64,000 nt of DNA from Clostridia bacterium (GTDB lineage: Bacteria; Bacillota; Clostridia; Oscillospirales; CAG-272): the NCBI GenBank assembly GCA_017537175.1, contig JAFYLH010000016.1, positions 1 to 64,000 on the forward strand, written 5' to 3'. Below are positions 53,650-63,621 of the stretch, in pieces. The position numbers and the translations under genes were made by a program. Each line of letters begins with the position of its first letter. Positions within the stretch are counted from its first letter, which is position 1. Under the pieces are notes generated by a model. It saw only the letters and a list, made by a program, of their open reading frames with translations. It was not told the DNA's origin and made no database searches.

Positions 53650-54054
53650 ATGAAAGCAATTAAATTTATATTCAAGAACATTCTGTTCCCTGCATCATTC
53701 TTTTTTACGATCTTCAATATTGGTGCATATATTGCTGAATATGCATATTCAAATGACAAAACAAAAATTACAAGCTTTGCATTGATTTTGGGATATTGTC
53801 TCATTATAGCTTTTGCCAATAATATCTTCAAAATGGAAATGTCGATACTCTTAAAGGTCGGTATTCATTATCTTGCATTCCTTGTACCTCTTATGGCTTA
53901 TGTCATTACAAAGAATATGAACAATGCAATTGTCGGAGTATTTATTATAGTTACCGTTGCATATGCCGCAGTTGCAGCACCTGTTCTGTTCATTTGCTAC
54001 CTGCGCAACAGGCAAAAGAACGAAGAAACAAAATACGACAGCCAATTTAAATAA
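53650..54054 (+). CDS. Small four-helix membrane protein (DUF3021-like)
   Basis: A 134-residue protein with about four transmembrane helices (roughly 10-33, 42-60, 68-88 and 92-115). MEMSILLKVGIHYLAFLVP in the centre resembles the DUF3021 pattern, and the protein has a charged C-terminal tail. AAAGGATC is the ribosome-binding site, and TATAAT (53615-53620) is the likely -10, with no good -35. It is the only plus-strand gene in this region. The function is unknown. Confidence 0.6.
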   Translation: MKAIKFIFKNILFPASFFFTIFNIGAYIAEYAYSNDKTKITSFALILGYCLIIAFANNIFKMEMSILLKVGIHYLAFLVPLMAYVITKNMNNAIVGVFIIVTVAYAAVAAPVLFICYLRNRQKNEETKYDSQFK

Positions 54055-54059
54055 AATTA

Positions 54060-54095
54060 AAGAGCTATCATCAAACGATAGCTCTTATCTTTTTT
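54060..54095. terminator. Bidirectional terminator overlapping the murE 3' end
   Basis: AGAGCTATC (54061-54069) pairs with GATAGCTCT (54077-54085). TATCTTTTTT follows on the plus strand, ending the small membrane-protein gene. On the minus strand TTTAATTTTATTT follows, ending murE. The hairpin contains the last codons and the stop of murE (54071-54073). Confidence 0.85.
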
Positions 54096-55489
54096 GCTGT
54101 ATTAATTACAATATCGTACTCGCTGAACGGAACCTTTTTGTTTCCTATAAGCTGATAGTCCTCGTGCCCCTTACCTGCAAGGAGTATAACATCTCCCGGT
54201 AATGCATTGGTAACGGCATATTCTACCGCTTCTGTTCTGTCTGCAAAGCGAACATATGGTGTATTGCCGAGATGACAGCATATTTCGTCGATTATAGCAT
54301 CCGGATCCTCGTTACCCGGATTGTCGCTTGTAACTATTGCAAGGTCTGCATATTTACTTGCGACCTCGGCAAGCTCTTTTCTGCGGAGCTGTGTACGATC
54401 ACCTACAGAGCCGAACAGCACGACAAGTCTTTTGGGATCATATTCCTTTATAGTCTTTAAAACACTTTCGAGGCTCAGACCGTTATGTGCGTAATCTATG
54501 ATAACTGATGCATCATCCAAGGCTTCAACGATTTCAAATCTGCCCTTTACTCTTGTTTTGGGCAGATATTTTATTATCTGTGCCGAGGTAACACCGCACT
54601 GTAAGCATACCAGATATGCACAAAGAGCGTTATAAACACTATATATGCCGGGGGTTGCAATCTTAAGCTCGGTTGTAACATCATTATATTTACAGTTAAA
54701 TCTAACACCTAAAAGACCGGATTCTGACCAACGCTTAATGTCAGATCCGACACAATCACCGACCTTGACAGAATAGGTGATCACCTCGCCCGTTGCCGCA
54801 TCACACATATATGATGAGTCATCGTCGTCTGTATTGATCACTGAAACTCTGCTTCTGGCAAATAAGCCTGATTTACAGGCTCGGTATTCATCATAGTCAG
54901 CATGTTCGCCCTCGCCTATATGATCAGGAGAAAGGTTGGTAAATACACCAATATCAAACTCTATGCCGTGTATACGGTTGAGCTTAACAGCCTGTGAGGA
55001 GACCTCCATAACACAGTACTCACAGCCTGCATTGACCATATCATTAAATGACTTGTACAGCTCATAGCTTTCGGGCGTGGTGTTAACGGTAGGTGTACGA
55101 ACACCGTTGATGATAATACCGTTTGTACCGATAACAGCAGCATTTTTGCCGCATTTGTTGAGCAGCTGTGCTATGATATTAGAGGTGGTGGTTTTGCCCT
55201 TTGTACCCGTGATACCGATTATCTTAAGCTTTTTATCGGGATAATCAAAAAACTGCCGCGAAAGCTCTGCAAGAGTAATTCTTGTATCGTCGGTTATTAT
55301 GACCCTTGCATCATCGGGTAGCATAAGCTCTCTTTGAGCAAAAAACAGTCTTGCGCCCTTGTCATATGCCATCTGTGCAAAGCTATGTCCGTCCGATCTT
55401 GCTCCGACCAAACAGACAAAGGCGGTATCTGGTGCCGCCTTTCTTGAGTCATATACAATATCCTTTATACCGAAAAGATCATATTTCAT
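54071..55489 (-). CDS. murE: UDP-MurNAc-tripeptide synthetase (MurE)
   Basis: MurE adds the third residue of the peptidoglycan stem. The ATP-binding loop is GITGTKGKTTTSN. The substrate-specificity loop near residue 389 reads DNPGNEDP. mDAP enzymes have arginine there (DNPR), while lysine-adding enzymes have other residues, so an L-Lys or L-Orn substrate is favoured. AGKGHEDYQL is the C-terminal motif. I use ATG 55489 after GAGGA; an earlier TTG is less likely. It overlaps the racemase by 11 bases in an operon with a D-Asp-ligase-like gene and asnB. Confidence 0.95.
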   Translation of the reverse strand: MKYDLFGIKDIVYDSRKAAPDTAFVCLVGARSDGHSFAQMAYDKGARLFFAQRELMLPDDARVIITDDTRITLAELSRQFFDYPDKKLKIIGITGTKGKTTTSNIIAQLLNKCGKNAAVIGTNGIIINGVRTPTVNTTPESYELYKSFNDMVNAGCEYCVMEVSSQAVKLNRIHGIEFDIGVFTNLSPDHIGEGEHADYDEYRACKSGLFARSRVSVINTDDDDSSYMCDAATGEVITYSVKVGDCVGSDIKRWSESGLLGVRFNCKYNDVTTELKIATPGIYSVYNALCAYLVCLQCGVTSAQIIKYLPKTRVKGRFEIVEALDDASVIIDYAHNGLSLESVLKTIKEYDPKRLVVLFGSVGDRTQLRRKELAEVASKYADLAIVTSDNPGNEDPDAIIDEICCHLGNTPYVRFADRTEAVEYAVTNALPGDVILLAGKGHEDYQLIGNKKVPFSEYDIVINTAKKIRAIV

Positions 55490-56213
55490 CACAAAAATCC
55501 TCAAAGCCTACAGGCTTTTTACCGCAAAACAGAATAGACCTCCACGCAAGAACCTCAAGAGCATCTATATAAAAGCTGTCAAGTCCGTGGTCTCTCTTTA
55601 TCAAGGACAGCTCGGTGCAACCGAGAATGATCCTGTCACAGCCTTTTTTGGTCAGCTCTCTTGATACCGCATAAAATACATCCATATCGACAGGCTTGCC
55701 CTGCTTAACCGATTTATAAATGATATCCATTACCCTTTGCTGATTATCCGCAGAGGGTACGATACATTCCACACCGAACTCATCCGCAATACGCTGATAG
55801 GTATTACTTAGAACCGTTCCGTCTGTTGCCATTATACCTATTTTTTCTGCACCCAAAGCCTTACAGCATCTTAGTGTTTCATATACTATATGGATGATCG
55901 GTACTGAAATATTCTCCTGTACCTCGCTGTAAAAATAATGGGCGGTATTGCAGGGTATAGCGATAACATCAGCACCAAAATCAACAAGCTTTTTTGCATC
56001 TGCGATCATACGGGGCGCGGGATTGCTGTCGCTGTTGCCTAAAATATACCCTGTACGGTCGGGAGTGGTTGCAGAGCTTGATATGATCATATCTATATGA
56101 TCCTGATCGCATAATGCCTCTGTATGCTCTGTAATCATCTCGTAGAAATATGCGGTTGACATCGGGCCCAGCCCGCCAAGGATACCAAGAAGCTTACTGT
56201 TGTCAGACTTCAT
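55479..56213 (-). CDS. Aspartate/glutamate racemase family protein
   Basis: A cofactor-independent racemase with two catalytic cysteines: C88 in IPCNTAHYF and C199 in LGCTELSL. GILGGLGPMSTAYFYEMI and the rest fit the Asp/Glu racemase family closer to aspartate racemase than to MurI glutamate racemase. I use ATG 56213 (TAGGTG upstream). Its place between a ligase and murE suggests it makes D-aspartate for the wall, but that is inference. Confidence 0.88.
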   Translation of the reverse strand: MKSDNSKLLGILGGLGPMSTAYFYEMITEHTEALCDQDHIDMIISSSATTPDRTGYILGNSDSNPAPRMIADAKKLVDFGADVIAIPCNTAHYFYSEVQENISVPIIHIVYETLRCCKALGAEKIGIMATDGTVLSNTYQRIADEFGVECIVPSADNQQRVMDIIYKSVKQGKPVDMDVFYAVSRELTKKGCDRIILGCTELSLIKRDHGLDSFYIDALEVLAWRSILFCGKKPVGFEDFCDEI

Positions 56214-56228
56214 TATACACCTACGCAA

Positions 56229-57437
56229 TTATATCTTGTAATATGTCTTGAATTTTTTAATATGATTATGCTCGTGGATATTAACAAACGCCCAGCGCTT
56301 AAGATTACCCTTAAGATCGAACTTATATCTCATAGAGGAATAGGCCTTCTTTGCCTTGATAAGCTTCTTTACCTTTGCTTTTTCTTCATCTGTAATGTAG
56401 TTATATACTACCTTATCGGGAACATAACGCCAGTATATCTCGTTTGAATTGAAGTTTGTTTCCTTAAAGGGAACATTGAGAACACGGTCCTCTACGATCT
56501 GTCTTGCAATATTGTTACCGCTGGCGGTAACATAGTAGTTACTTCTTCCCTGTCTTACATTGATCTCAAATGCCTTATACTGTCCGTCGCGGCTGTCGTA
56601 TTTGATATCAAAATTGGAATAACCCACAAAATGAATATCCTCAAGGAACTTTTTCATCTTCTGCATTATTTCATCATTGCGCTCTGTAACAATAGCACAA
56701 TGATTGCCAAGTCCCTTGGGAGTATGCTCTTCAAGGAGAACATGACCAAGGCACATCATACGGACATTAGCATCCTTGTCGGAGTAGGATGTAAGAACAT
56801 ACATACTGTTATCGTTACCGGGAATGGTATCCTGCAATATGATCTTATCGGGATATCCCGAGGCATATATCTCATCAACGATCTTCTGCGCCTGCTCCTT
56901 GGATTTAGCGCGGTAGACCTTTTTCATACCCTCAAATTCGTGCTTCCAATAAAGCACGGAGCTGGAGGGCTTAACTATGATAGGATAATCAAAATCAAGG
57001 CCGTCAAGGCTGTCGCCCTTTGCTATAACCTTGGTCTTGGGATAAGGAATACCGTACTTTTCACAATATTCGTAAAAATGCTCCTTAAGAGTTATCTCGT
57101 CAATAAGCTCCTTTGTTGTATAAGGTGCTATATATTCGGGAGCAAGCTTGTCCTTGTTGGCTATTATAAGCGAAACATAGTCATCGGTACATCCCATTAC
57201 TATAAGCTTTTCGCCCTTATGCTCCTTTGCAAAATCATTGAGCACGCTTACCATCTTTTCGGATGTGTCAAAATCGGGTATAGCGGTAAATCTAACGATC
57301 TTGGAGTTCATAGTTGCACCGATGGCATATCTGCCAAAGGCATAGCTTATAACACCGTATTCCTCGTGAAATGCTCTTGCTACATTATAACAGTTAAGGT
57401 CTGCACCAAGCAGTACCGGAGTAATCTTCTCTTTCAT
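56229..57437 (-). CDS. ATP-grasp carboxylate-amine ligase, D-aspartate ligase-like
   Basis: A 402-residue ATP-grasp enzyme. ITPVLLGADLNCYNVARAFHEE is the N-terminal pre-ATP-grasp part. YPIIVKPSSSV binds ATP, and FEINVRQGRSNYYVTASG has the metal ligands (EIN). The layout resembles Aslfm, which adds D-Asp to the L-Lys of the peptidoglycan stem in Enterococcus faecium. The neighbours, aspartate racemase, murE and asnB, support this role. Other ligations (capsule or dipeptide) remain possible. Confidence 0.75.
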   Translation of the reverse strand: MKEKITPVLLGADLNCYNVARAFHEEYGVISYAFGRYAIGATMNSKIVRFTAIPDFDTSEKMVSVLNDFAKEHKGEKLIVMGCTDDYVSLIIANKDKLAPEYIAPYTTKELIDEITLKEHFYEYCEKYGIPYPKTKVIAKGDSLDGLDFDYPIIVKPSSSVLYWKHEFEGMKKVYRAKSKEQAQKIVDEIYASGYPDKIILQDTIPGNDNSMYVLTSYSDKDANVRMMCLGHVLLEEHTPKGLGNHCAIVTERNDEIMQKMKKFLEDIHFVGYSNFDIKYDSRDGQYKAFEINVRQGRSNYYVTASGNNIARQIVEDRVLNVPFKETNFNSNEIYWRYVPDKVVYNYITDEEKAKVKKLIKAKKAYSSMRYKFDLKGNLKRWAFVNIHEHNHIKKFKTYYKI

Positions 57438-57456
57438 CAGATGTCCTTCTTTGCTA

Positions 57457-59292
57457 TTATTTCTCGTCTATAAAGAATCTCTTATACCATGTAAGGAATG
57501 TAAATACGGTCCATATCTTACGCTGGTTGTTTGCCCTCTCCGCCTTATGGTCATCAAGAAGCTGCATAAGCTTGGATGTATCAAAGAATTCCTTTGCATA
57601 ATCGGATGTAAAATACTCTTTTACTATATTGTAATATTTTTCCTCACGCAGCCAAAATCTGATTGGCACGGGGAAGCCCACCTTGATACGGTTTACCCAT
57701 TCCTCGGGCAGGGTCTCGGCCGACGCACGGCGAAGGATGTACTTGGTATTTTCGGGTGTGATCTTATACTTTGACGGAATACCTGCCGCGTGTTCCATAA
57801 CCACCTTGTCAAGGAAGGGTACACGCAGCTCAAGTGAATGAGCCATACTCATCTTATCCGCCTTAAGCAAAATGTCGCCGGGCAGCCAAAGGTTAAGATC
57901 AAGATACTGCTTTTTAATAAGCTCATCCTTATCCTTAACGCGGTCATATATCTTCCCTGTTATCTGCTTAACGGTAGGAGCATTACGATAATCGGGATTA
58001 ACGATATCATTTGCTTCCTTTTCTTCAAAGACCTTTGCCTGACCTATAAACCAGTTCTCAGGCTTACCGCTTCCCTTGATAATAAAGTCGTGACCCTTGA
58101 AATAGGGCAGCCTCTGTGCTACTGCGGCAGCACCACGACGGATAAATCCGGGAAGCTTTTTGTATTTACGCATTGCAGGTCTTTCGTCATACTCTTCATA
58201 ACCTGCATATATTTCATCAGCACCCTCACCCGACAGAACAACTGTTACATACTCGGTTGCAAGACCCGCAAGGAAATAAAGCGGAACGCTTGAGGGATTA
58301 GACTGAGGCTCATCCATATGGTACTGGATGGTCGGGAACATATCAAAGCACTCGTCTGCAGTTATAAGCTTTCTGACATTTTCGATGCCAAGAATATCCG
58401 AAAGCTCCTTTGCATAGTTGGTCTCATTGAACTTATCGTAATCAAAGCCAACCGAGAAGGTCTTATTCGGCATAAGCGATGCTGTGATATAGCTGGAATC
58501 TATACCGCCCGAAAGAAAGGAGGCTACCTTAACATCACTTATACGGTGTGCATTGACAGATTCGTTTATAACACGGTCAAGCTCCTTTTTGTATTCTTCA
58601 AAGGGCTTGTTCTTAGAATCAAAATCTACATCCCAGTATCTCTTAACGGTCATTGTTCCGTTCTGATATACAAAATAGTGAGCCTGAGGAAGCTTATATA
58701 CACCCTCAAAGAAGGTCTCCTCCTGGCTTGAATACTGGAAGGTAAGATAGGGTCTGAGGGCGTCCTTGTTTACCGCTTTTTCAAAATCGGGATGCTCAAG
58801 GAAGCTTTTTATCTCAGAGCCAAACAAAAAGCTGCCGTTTTTTGTCTTGGTGTAATAAAAGGGCTTGATGCCGAAAAAGTCTCTTGCACCAAAGAGCTTT
58901 TTGTTTTTCTTATCCCAGATAACAAAGGCAAACATACCTCTGAGCTTATATACAATATCCTCGCCATAGGCTTCATAGCCGTGAAGCAAAGCCTCGGTGT
59001 CGCAATTGCTCTTAAAGCTATAGCCCTTTTCCTCTAACTCACGGCGGATATCCATAAAGTTATATATCTCACCGTTAAAGGTAATGGTAACATTGCCGTC
59101 CTCGCTTGACATAGGCTGTCTGCCCGCCTCGCTCAAGTCGAGGATGCTGAGTCGGCGAAAGCCCAGTGCAACATCTCCGTCTATGTAGTCACCCGCCATA
59201 TCGGGACCGCGGTGTATAATACGGTCCATCATACGGTTAAGTATTTCTTTTTTATTTTCGGTTTTGGCAACAAAGCCTACAAATCCGCACAT
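57457..59292 (-). CDS. asnB: Asparagine synthetase, glutamine-hydrolysing (AsnB family)
   Basis: An N-terminal glutaminase (Cys2, MCGFVGFV; then RGPD and FNGEIYNF) is joined to a synthetase domain with PP-loop SGGIDSSYI. It uses glutamine and ATP to amidate a carboxylate, usually aspartate. In some bacteria relatives amidate the wall: B. subtilis AsnB acts on mDAP and L. lactis AsnH on D-Asp. The surrounding genes make a peptidoglycan role plausible. The 611-residue length is standard. It lies three bases after folD. Confidence 0.95.
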   Translation of the reverse strand: MCGFVGFVAKTENKKEILNRMMDRIIHRGPDMAGDYIDGDVALGFRRLSILDLSEAGRQPMSSEDGNVTITFNGEIYNFMDIRRELEEKGYSFKSNCDTEALLHGYEAYGEDIVYKLRGMFAFVIWDKKNKKLFGARDFFGIKPFYYTKTKNGSFLFGSEIKSFLEHPDFEKAVNKDALRPYLTFQYSSQEETFFEGVYKLPQAHYFVYQNGTMTVKRYWDVDFDSKNKPFEEYKKELDRVINESVNAHRISDVKVASFLSGGIDSSYITASLMPNKTFSVGFDYDKFNETNYAKELSDILGIENVRKLITADECFDMFPTIQYHMDEPQSNPSSVPLYFLAGLATEYVTVVLSGEGADEIYAGYEEYDERPAMRKYKKLPGFIRRGAAAVAQRLPYFKGHDFIIKGSGKPENWFIGQAKVFEEKEANDIVNPDYRNAPTVKQITGKIYDRVKDKDELIKKQYLDLNLWLPGDILLKADKMSMAHSLELRVPFLDKVVMEHAAGIPSKYKITPENTKYILRRASAETLPEEWVNRIKVGFPVPIRFWLREEKYYNIVKEYFTSDYAKEFFDTSKLMQLLDDHKAERANNQRKIWTVFTFLTWYKRFFIDEK

Positions 59293-59295
59293 AAA

Positions 59296-60135
59296 TTATT
59301 CTCCCTTAAGCTCTGCAGCTTTTACGGTATTTTTAAGAAGCATCGTAATGGTCATGGGCCCCGCGCCGCCGGGTACGGGTGTGATATAAGAAGCCTTAGG
59401 CTCAACGGATGCAAAATCCACATCTCCTGTAAGCTTACCGTCAGCCTTACGGTTGATTCCCACATCTATAACAACCGCTCCCTCCTTGACCATATCACCT
59501 GTGATGAAGTCAGCTTTACCTATAGCAACAACAAGGATATCAGCGGCAAGACACTTAGCCTTAAGATCCTTGGTTCTTGAGTGGCATATGGTAACTGTAC
59601 CGTTGGCATGTAAAAGAAGCATTGCCTGAGGCTTGCCTACTATATTACTTCTGCCGACAACCACACATTCCTTGCCTGCGGGATCTATATTGTAGTGCTT
59701 AAGAAGGCACATTACACCTGCGGGAGTACAAGGAAGGAAGTCATAGTCCCCTGTCATAATCTTACCCACATTTACAGGATGAAAAGCATCAACATCCTTT
59801 TCAGGGATAATAGCATTGATAACAGCTGTTTCATCAATATGCTTGGGCAAGGGGAGCTGCACAAGTATACCGTGGATATCCTCCTTTACATTAAGCTTTT
59901 CAATAAGTGCAAGGAGCTCCTCCTGCGTTGTTTCGGCAGGAAGGTCATAGCTTTCGGAATATATACCTACAGCTGCACAACCCAGTTTTTTGTTCTTTAC
60001 ATAAACCTGAGAAGCGGGATCCTCACCAACAAGGATAACCGCAAGACCCGGCTTTACTGCCATTTTTGAAACCTGTTCTTTTATAAGCTCTCTTTCGGCC
60101 AACGAAACGGCCTTTCCATCAATCAATATTGCCAT
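59296..60135 (-). CDS. folD: Methylenetetrahydrofolate dehydrogenase/cyclohydrolase
   Basis: FolD interconverts 5,10-methylene-THF and 10-formyl-[11 protein letters not shown] holds the catalytic lysine, and [16 protein letters not shown] is the NADP-binding signature. [18 protein letters not shown] closes the protein. The 279-residue length is normal. It overlaps lgt by 17 bases and is in the lgt-folD-asnB stretch of an eight-gene operon. Confidence 0.97.
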   Translation of the reverse strand: MAILIDGKAVSLAERELIKEQVSKMAVKPGLAVILVGEDPASQVYVKNKKLGCAAVGIYSESYDLPAETTQEELLALIEKLNVKEDIHGILVQLPLPKHIDETAVINAIIPEKDVDAFHPVNVGKIMTGDYDFLPCTPAGVMCLLKHYNIDPAGKECVVVGRSNIVGKPQAMLLLHANGTVTICHSRTKDLKAKCLAADILVVAIGKADFITGDMVKEGAVVIDVGINRKADGKLTGDVDFASVEPKASYITPVPGGAGPMTITMLLKNTVKAAELKGE

Positions 60136-60994
60136 CTTCCACCTCTGTTGTCTTTACCTCTTTGTAAAGAGGCTTGTCGTATTTTACTTTTTTTATTGCA
60201 AAAAATATTATAAGGAACACACAAACCACAAAGCACAAAAGGCCTAATAGCTGTGAGATCTTGATGCCGCCGATATATAGAGAGTCGGTTCTGAGACCCT
60301 CTATAAACATTCTTCCAAAGCCATACCAGGCAAGGTACCACAAAACAGGAGCACCATCATATTTTTTCTTCTTGTAGAAAATATTGATAAGCACAAAGCC
60401 TATCAGATTCCATATGCTTTCATACAGGAATGTAGGCTGACAAAGCACGCCGTTTGCCTCCATTACCCAGGGAAGCGACTTACTTGAAGAAATGTCAAAT
60501 GTACGACCGAAGAATTCAAATTTTTCAACCGACCCGTATGCCTCTGCGTTGACAAAGTTGCCCCATCTTCCGATTATCTGACCGAGCATACATCCGGGAG
60601 CCAATCCGTTGAAAAACTTAAGCACATTCATTTTTTTGAACTTAAGAGTACAGATAGCTGCTGCAGCACCGCCTATAACGGCACCGTAAATGGCTATTCC
60701 GCCCTCCCATATCTTGAATACATCCCAGAAGGAATCATACTGATCAAAAGATGTCAGTACATAATAAAGACGGGCACCTACCACACCGAAAACGACGGTG
60801 AATATTGCAATATCAAGATAATCGTCATTAACGATCCCATTCTCTTTGTTTCTGTAGTAGACATAGAGTACCGACAGTATTATCGCTGTTGTAAGGATAA
60901 TACCGTACCACATTATCTCCTTACCGAATACGGTGAACGCAACGGGATCTATTTTAAGGTCAATGCCCAAATTAGGAAAAGAAATCTGATTCAT
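60119..60994 (-). CDS. lgt: Prolipoprotein diacylglyceryl transferase
   Basis: Lgt attaches diacylglycerol to the cysteine of lipoproteins such as the DUF4430 protein. About seven membrane helices are visible. The signature [13 protein letters not shown] and the region [13 protein letters not shown] are conserved. The 291-residue length is usual. A charged cytoplasmic tail is rich in K, D and E. It follows the M16-type genes by two bases. Confidence 0.96.
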   Translation of the reverse strand: MNQISFPNLGIDLKIDPVAFTVFGKEIMWYGIILTTAIILSVLYVYYRNKENGIVNDDYLDIAIFTVVFGVVGARLYYVLTSFDQYDSFWDVFKIWEGGIAIYGAVIGGAAAAICTLKFKKMNVLKFFNGLAPGCMLGQIIGRWGNFVNAEAYGSVEKFEFFGRTFDISSSKSLPWVMEANGVLCQPTFLYESIWNLIGFVLINIFYKKKKYDGAPVLWYLAWYGFGRMFIEGLRTDSLYIGGIKISQLLGLLCFVVCVFLIIFFAIKKVKYDKPLYKEVKTTEVEDGNID

Positions 60995-60996
60995 AT

Positions 60997-62289
60997 CTAC
61001 TCCTTGTCAATAGGATACACCGTTGAAAGAGTGTAATACTCATCCCGGAACATAGTCTTAAACAGCTCATTGGTATAATCATAGTCAAGATTACCCATTA
61101 TATCGGTAAAATCAAGAATATCACCGTCATCAAATACATACCCGAGGAAGTTGTTTGCTATTTCCTCGGTAGAATCAAAGCTCTTGACCATACCTGCATA
61201 CATAACACGCTTACAGCGAACAAACTCTTCCCTGTCAAGTCCTTCTGCCTTGGTTTTTGCGATAAGCTCAAGGAATCTGTTGTATACGCTGTCGGGATCC
61301 TGTGCCTCGCCCGAAAGTGTAATAAAGGAATAGGACTTGTTATGCTCCGCCCAGAGATCAAGTGAGCCTGATATCATACCCTCGTCATACATATTGTTGT
61401 AGAATGAGCTGGATTTACCGAACAGCATATCAGAAATAACCGATATTGCGGCATTCTTTTTCATACGCTCTGTAGGATCGGAGCTTATATCAACATCCTT
61501 TACACCTATAGCAAACATAGGCATAGAGACCTGCATATTACAGGTACAGTACTTCTGATTGACCTCGGCCTTTTCGGGCTTTGCCTCACTTATAACATCA
61601 AAGGGCTCTGCCTGCTTAAGGTTACGATCGGCACACTCAAGGACACTCTCAAGCTCCACATCACCGCATACGCAAAGTGCCATATTGTTGAGATTGTAGA
61701 AGGTATTATAGCAGCTGTACAAAAGCTCGGGTGTGATCTGCGCAATAGACTCCACAGTACCTGCAATATCTATACGGATATTGTGGTCAGAATACATTGA
61801 TTTAAGAAGATTAAAAGACAGCGCCCTTCCGGGATTATCCTCGCACATTCTTATTTCCTGCGCAATTATTCCCTGCTCCTTATCAACAGTTTCCTTGGTA
61901 AAATAAGGATGGGTAACATAATCAAGTAATATATCAAGAGATTCATATACCCTCTCGGTTGCGGAGAAGAGATAAGCGGTTATGCCGAAGGAGGTATAGG
62001 CATTTGCCTGTGCGCCTGTTTTTGCAAAGCGGGCAAAGGTATCCACACCGTCCTCATTTTCAAACATTTTATGCTCAAGAAAATGAGCGATTCCTGCAGG
62101 AACCTCGATAAAATCGGGGTCGCTTGCCTTTTTGAATCTGGAATCCACAGAGCCGTATCTTGTTCCGAAGAGAGCATAAGTGCTTGCCATTTTCTTTGGA
62201 AATACATATATATCAAGCCCGCTCTTGTGCTTTACATAATAATACTTTTCGCGGAGTAAAGCACTTGATTTTTCAATAACCTTATTCAT
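60997..62289 (-). CDS. M16-type zinc peptidase (YmfH-like)
   Basis: A clan ME metalloprotease with the inverted zinc motif HFLEH (residues 69-73), required for activity, and downstream glutamate in DKEQGIIAQEIRMCEDNP. The family often pairs one active and one inactive subunit, and this is the active partner. I begin at ATG 62289, nine bases after GGAGG; another ATG two codons earlier is closer to the site. Its partner YmfF-like is upstream, overlapping by eight bases. Substrate unknown. Confidence 0.9.
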   Translation of the reverse strand: MNKVIEKSSALLREKYYYVKHKSGLDIYVFPKKMASTYALFGTRYGSVDSRFKKASDPDFIEVPAGIAHFLEHKMFENEDGVDTFARFAKTGAQANAYTSFGITAYLFSATERVYESLDILLDYVTHPYFTKETVDKEQGIIAQEIRMCEDNPGRALSFNLLKSMYSDHNIRIDIAGTVESIAQITPELLYSCYNTFYNLNNMALCVCGDVELESVLECADRNLKQAEPFDVISEAKPEKAEVNQKYCTCNMQVSMPMFAIGVKDVDISSDPTERMKKNAAISVISDMLFGKSSSFYNNMYDEGMISGSLDLWAEHNKSYSFITLSGEAQDPDSVYNRFLELIAKTKAEGLDREEFVRCKRVMYAGMVKSFDSTEEIANNFLGYVFDDGDILDFTDIMGNLDYDYTNELFKTMFRDEYYTLSTVYPIDKE

Positions 62290-63556
62290 CTGCATTATCC
62301 TCCGGCTTCATAAAATATACGGTATCAAGGGTGATACCCTTTGCCATATCAGCAATATCTGCCTTAGTGCAGGAGGCAATCTGCTCTGCTGTTTGGGCAG
62401 GAGAGGTGGTAAGACCGGCAAGCATCCTTCCAAGATACCAGTTCTCGATACTCTCGGGATTGTCATCGATCTCCCTGTAAGCATTGAGAATAGAGCAAAC
62501 AGCAGACTCAAATTCTTCGTCTGTGATGTTGCCTTCGGAAATATCCTTAAGCTGTGCAAGTATCTCGCTCTGCGCCTTTTCTTTATTTTGCTCCTCAACA
62601 CCTGCAGTAACTATCATAACGCCCTTCTGAGGCTCGGGAATAGACTTACAGTAATAGCAGAGGCTGAGCTTTTCTCTGACATTCATAAACAGCTTGCTGG
62701 TGGGAGAACCGCCGTAGACCTCGTTAAAGAGTACAAACTTATAGTAATCTCCGTCGGAAAGAACTTTACCTGTTCTGAAGCCTATAGAAAGCTTTGCCTG
62801 GTTGACACTCTGTTCTTCCGTGATCTCCTTAACGGATGAAGCAGATCTTACAACATCTGTTTTAAGTGCGGCAGGAGTGCGTGCCTCAAAATTGAGTACA
62901 GACCTGATCTTGCTGTCAATAGCTTCTCCGTATTCACCCACAAAGAATATCTCGATATGAGCATTGGCTATAACCTTTTTATAATGCTCATACAGATCAC
63001 CGGCATTGATGCTTTCGACAGAAGCAATATCACCCATTGCCGAAATACCGTACGTCTCATCCTTGCACATCTCCTCGTTTGCGCGGGCGATTGCGTAAGA
63101 TGTCTTATTGTTTATCTGCGCCGCAATACGGTCGCAGAGATTCTGCTTTTCGGTTTCAAGATATTTTTCGCTGAAAATACCGTTCTCGGTATAGGGCTCA
63201 AATATAACTTCTCTGAGAATATCAAGTGTGCCGCCGAAAATATCACAGTCATCAGTTGCATAGCTGTTGGAAAGAATACCGCAGTTAAAGCCGATAAACT
63301 GCACCTCGCCTTTTTTAAAGCAACGGGTGTTTATGGTGCTTGCATACAGACTGTCAAGAGCAGTACTCATCTTTTCCATTGTAGGATAGCTTACCGTACC
63401 TCTTGTGAGTATAAGAGGCAGAAGCGCATTCATAGAAGCCGTTTCCTTATCAAGGGGCTGCGCAAAGGAAATAGCAAGATAATTATTTTTAAATTTGGGT
63501 GTATCGTAAACATTAAGAAATACACCTTCATTCAGCCGTGTTCGTTTAAATGACAT
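62282..63556 (-). CDS. M16-type peptidase-like protein without zinc motif (YmfF-like)
   Basis: The fold and length match M16 proteins, but no HxxEH is present where it belongs (near residues 40-65), so it should be the non-catalytic partner of the YmfH-like protein. GGSPTSKLFMNVREKLSLCYY near 270 is the R/Y motif typical of such partners. ATG 63556 is taken because AGGTG lies upstream; an in-frame GTG is three codons earlier. It is the first gene after the promoter at 63588-63616. Confidence 0.88.
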   Translation of the reverse strand: MSFKRTRLNEGVFLNVYDTPKFKNNYLAISFAQPLDKETASMNALLPLILTRGTVSYPTMEKMSTALDSLYASTINTRCFKKGEVQFIGFNCGILSNSYATDDCDIFGGTLDILREVIFEPYTENGIFSEKYLETEKQNLCDRIAAQINNKTSYAIARANEEMCKDETYGISAMGDIASVESINAGDLYEHYKKVIANAHIEIFFVGEYGEAIDSKIRSVLNFEARTPAALKTDVVRSASSVKEITEEQSVNQAKLSIGFRTGKVLSDGDYYKFVLFNEVYGGSPTSKLFMNVREKLSLCYYCKSIPEPQKGVMIVTAGVEEQNKEKAQSEILAQLKDISEGNITDEEFESAVCSILNAYREIDDNPESIENWYLGRMLAGLTTSPAQTAEQIASCTKADIADMAKGITLDTVYFMKPEDNADE

Positions 63557-63587
63557 ATATATCACCTGTAAATTAATTATTCTATTT

Positions 63588-63616
63588 ATTATACTACACT
63601 TTTTTGATTATTTCAA
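63588..63616 (-). promoter_or_regulatory. Sigma-A-type promoter of the ymfF-like to murE operon
   Basis: TTGAAA (63611-63616) and a perfect TATAAT (63588-63593) with a 17-base spacer on the minus strand, about 31 bases before the ymfF-like start. Genes downstream are packed to murE, so it may drive eight genes. Confidence 0.85.
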
Positions 63617-63621
63617 CCGAG

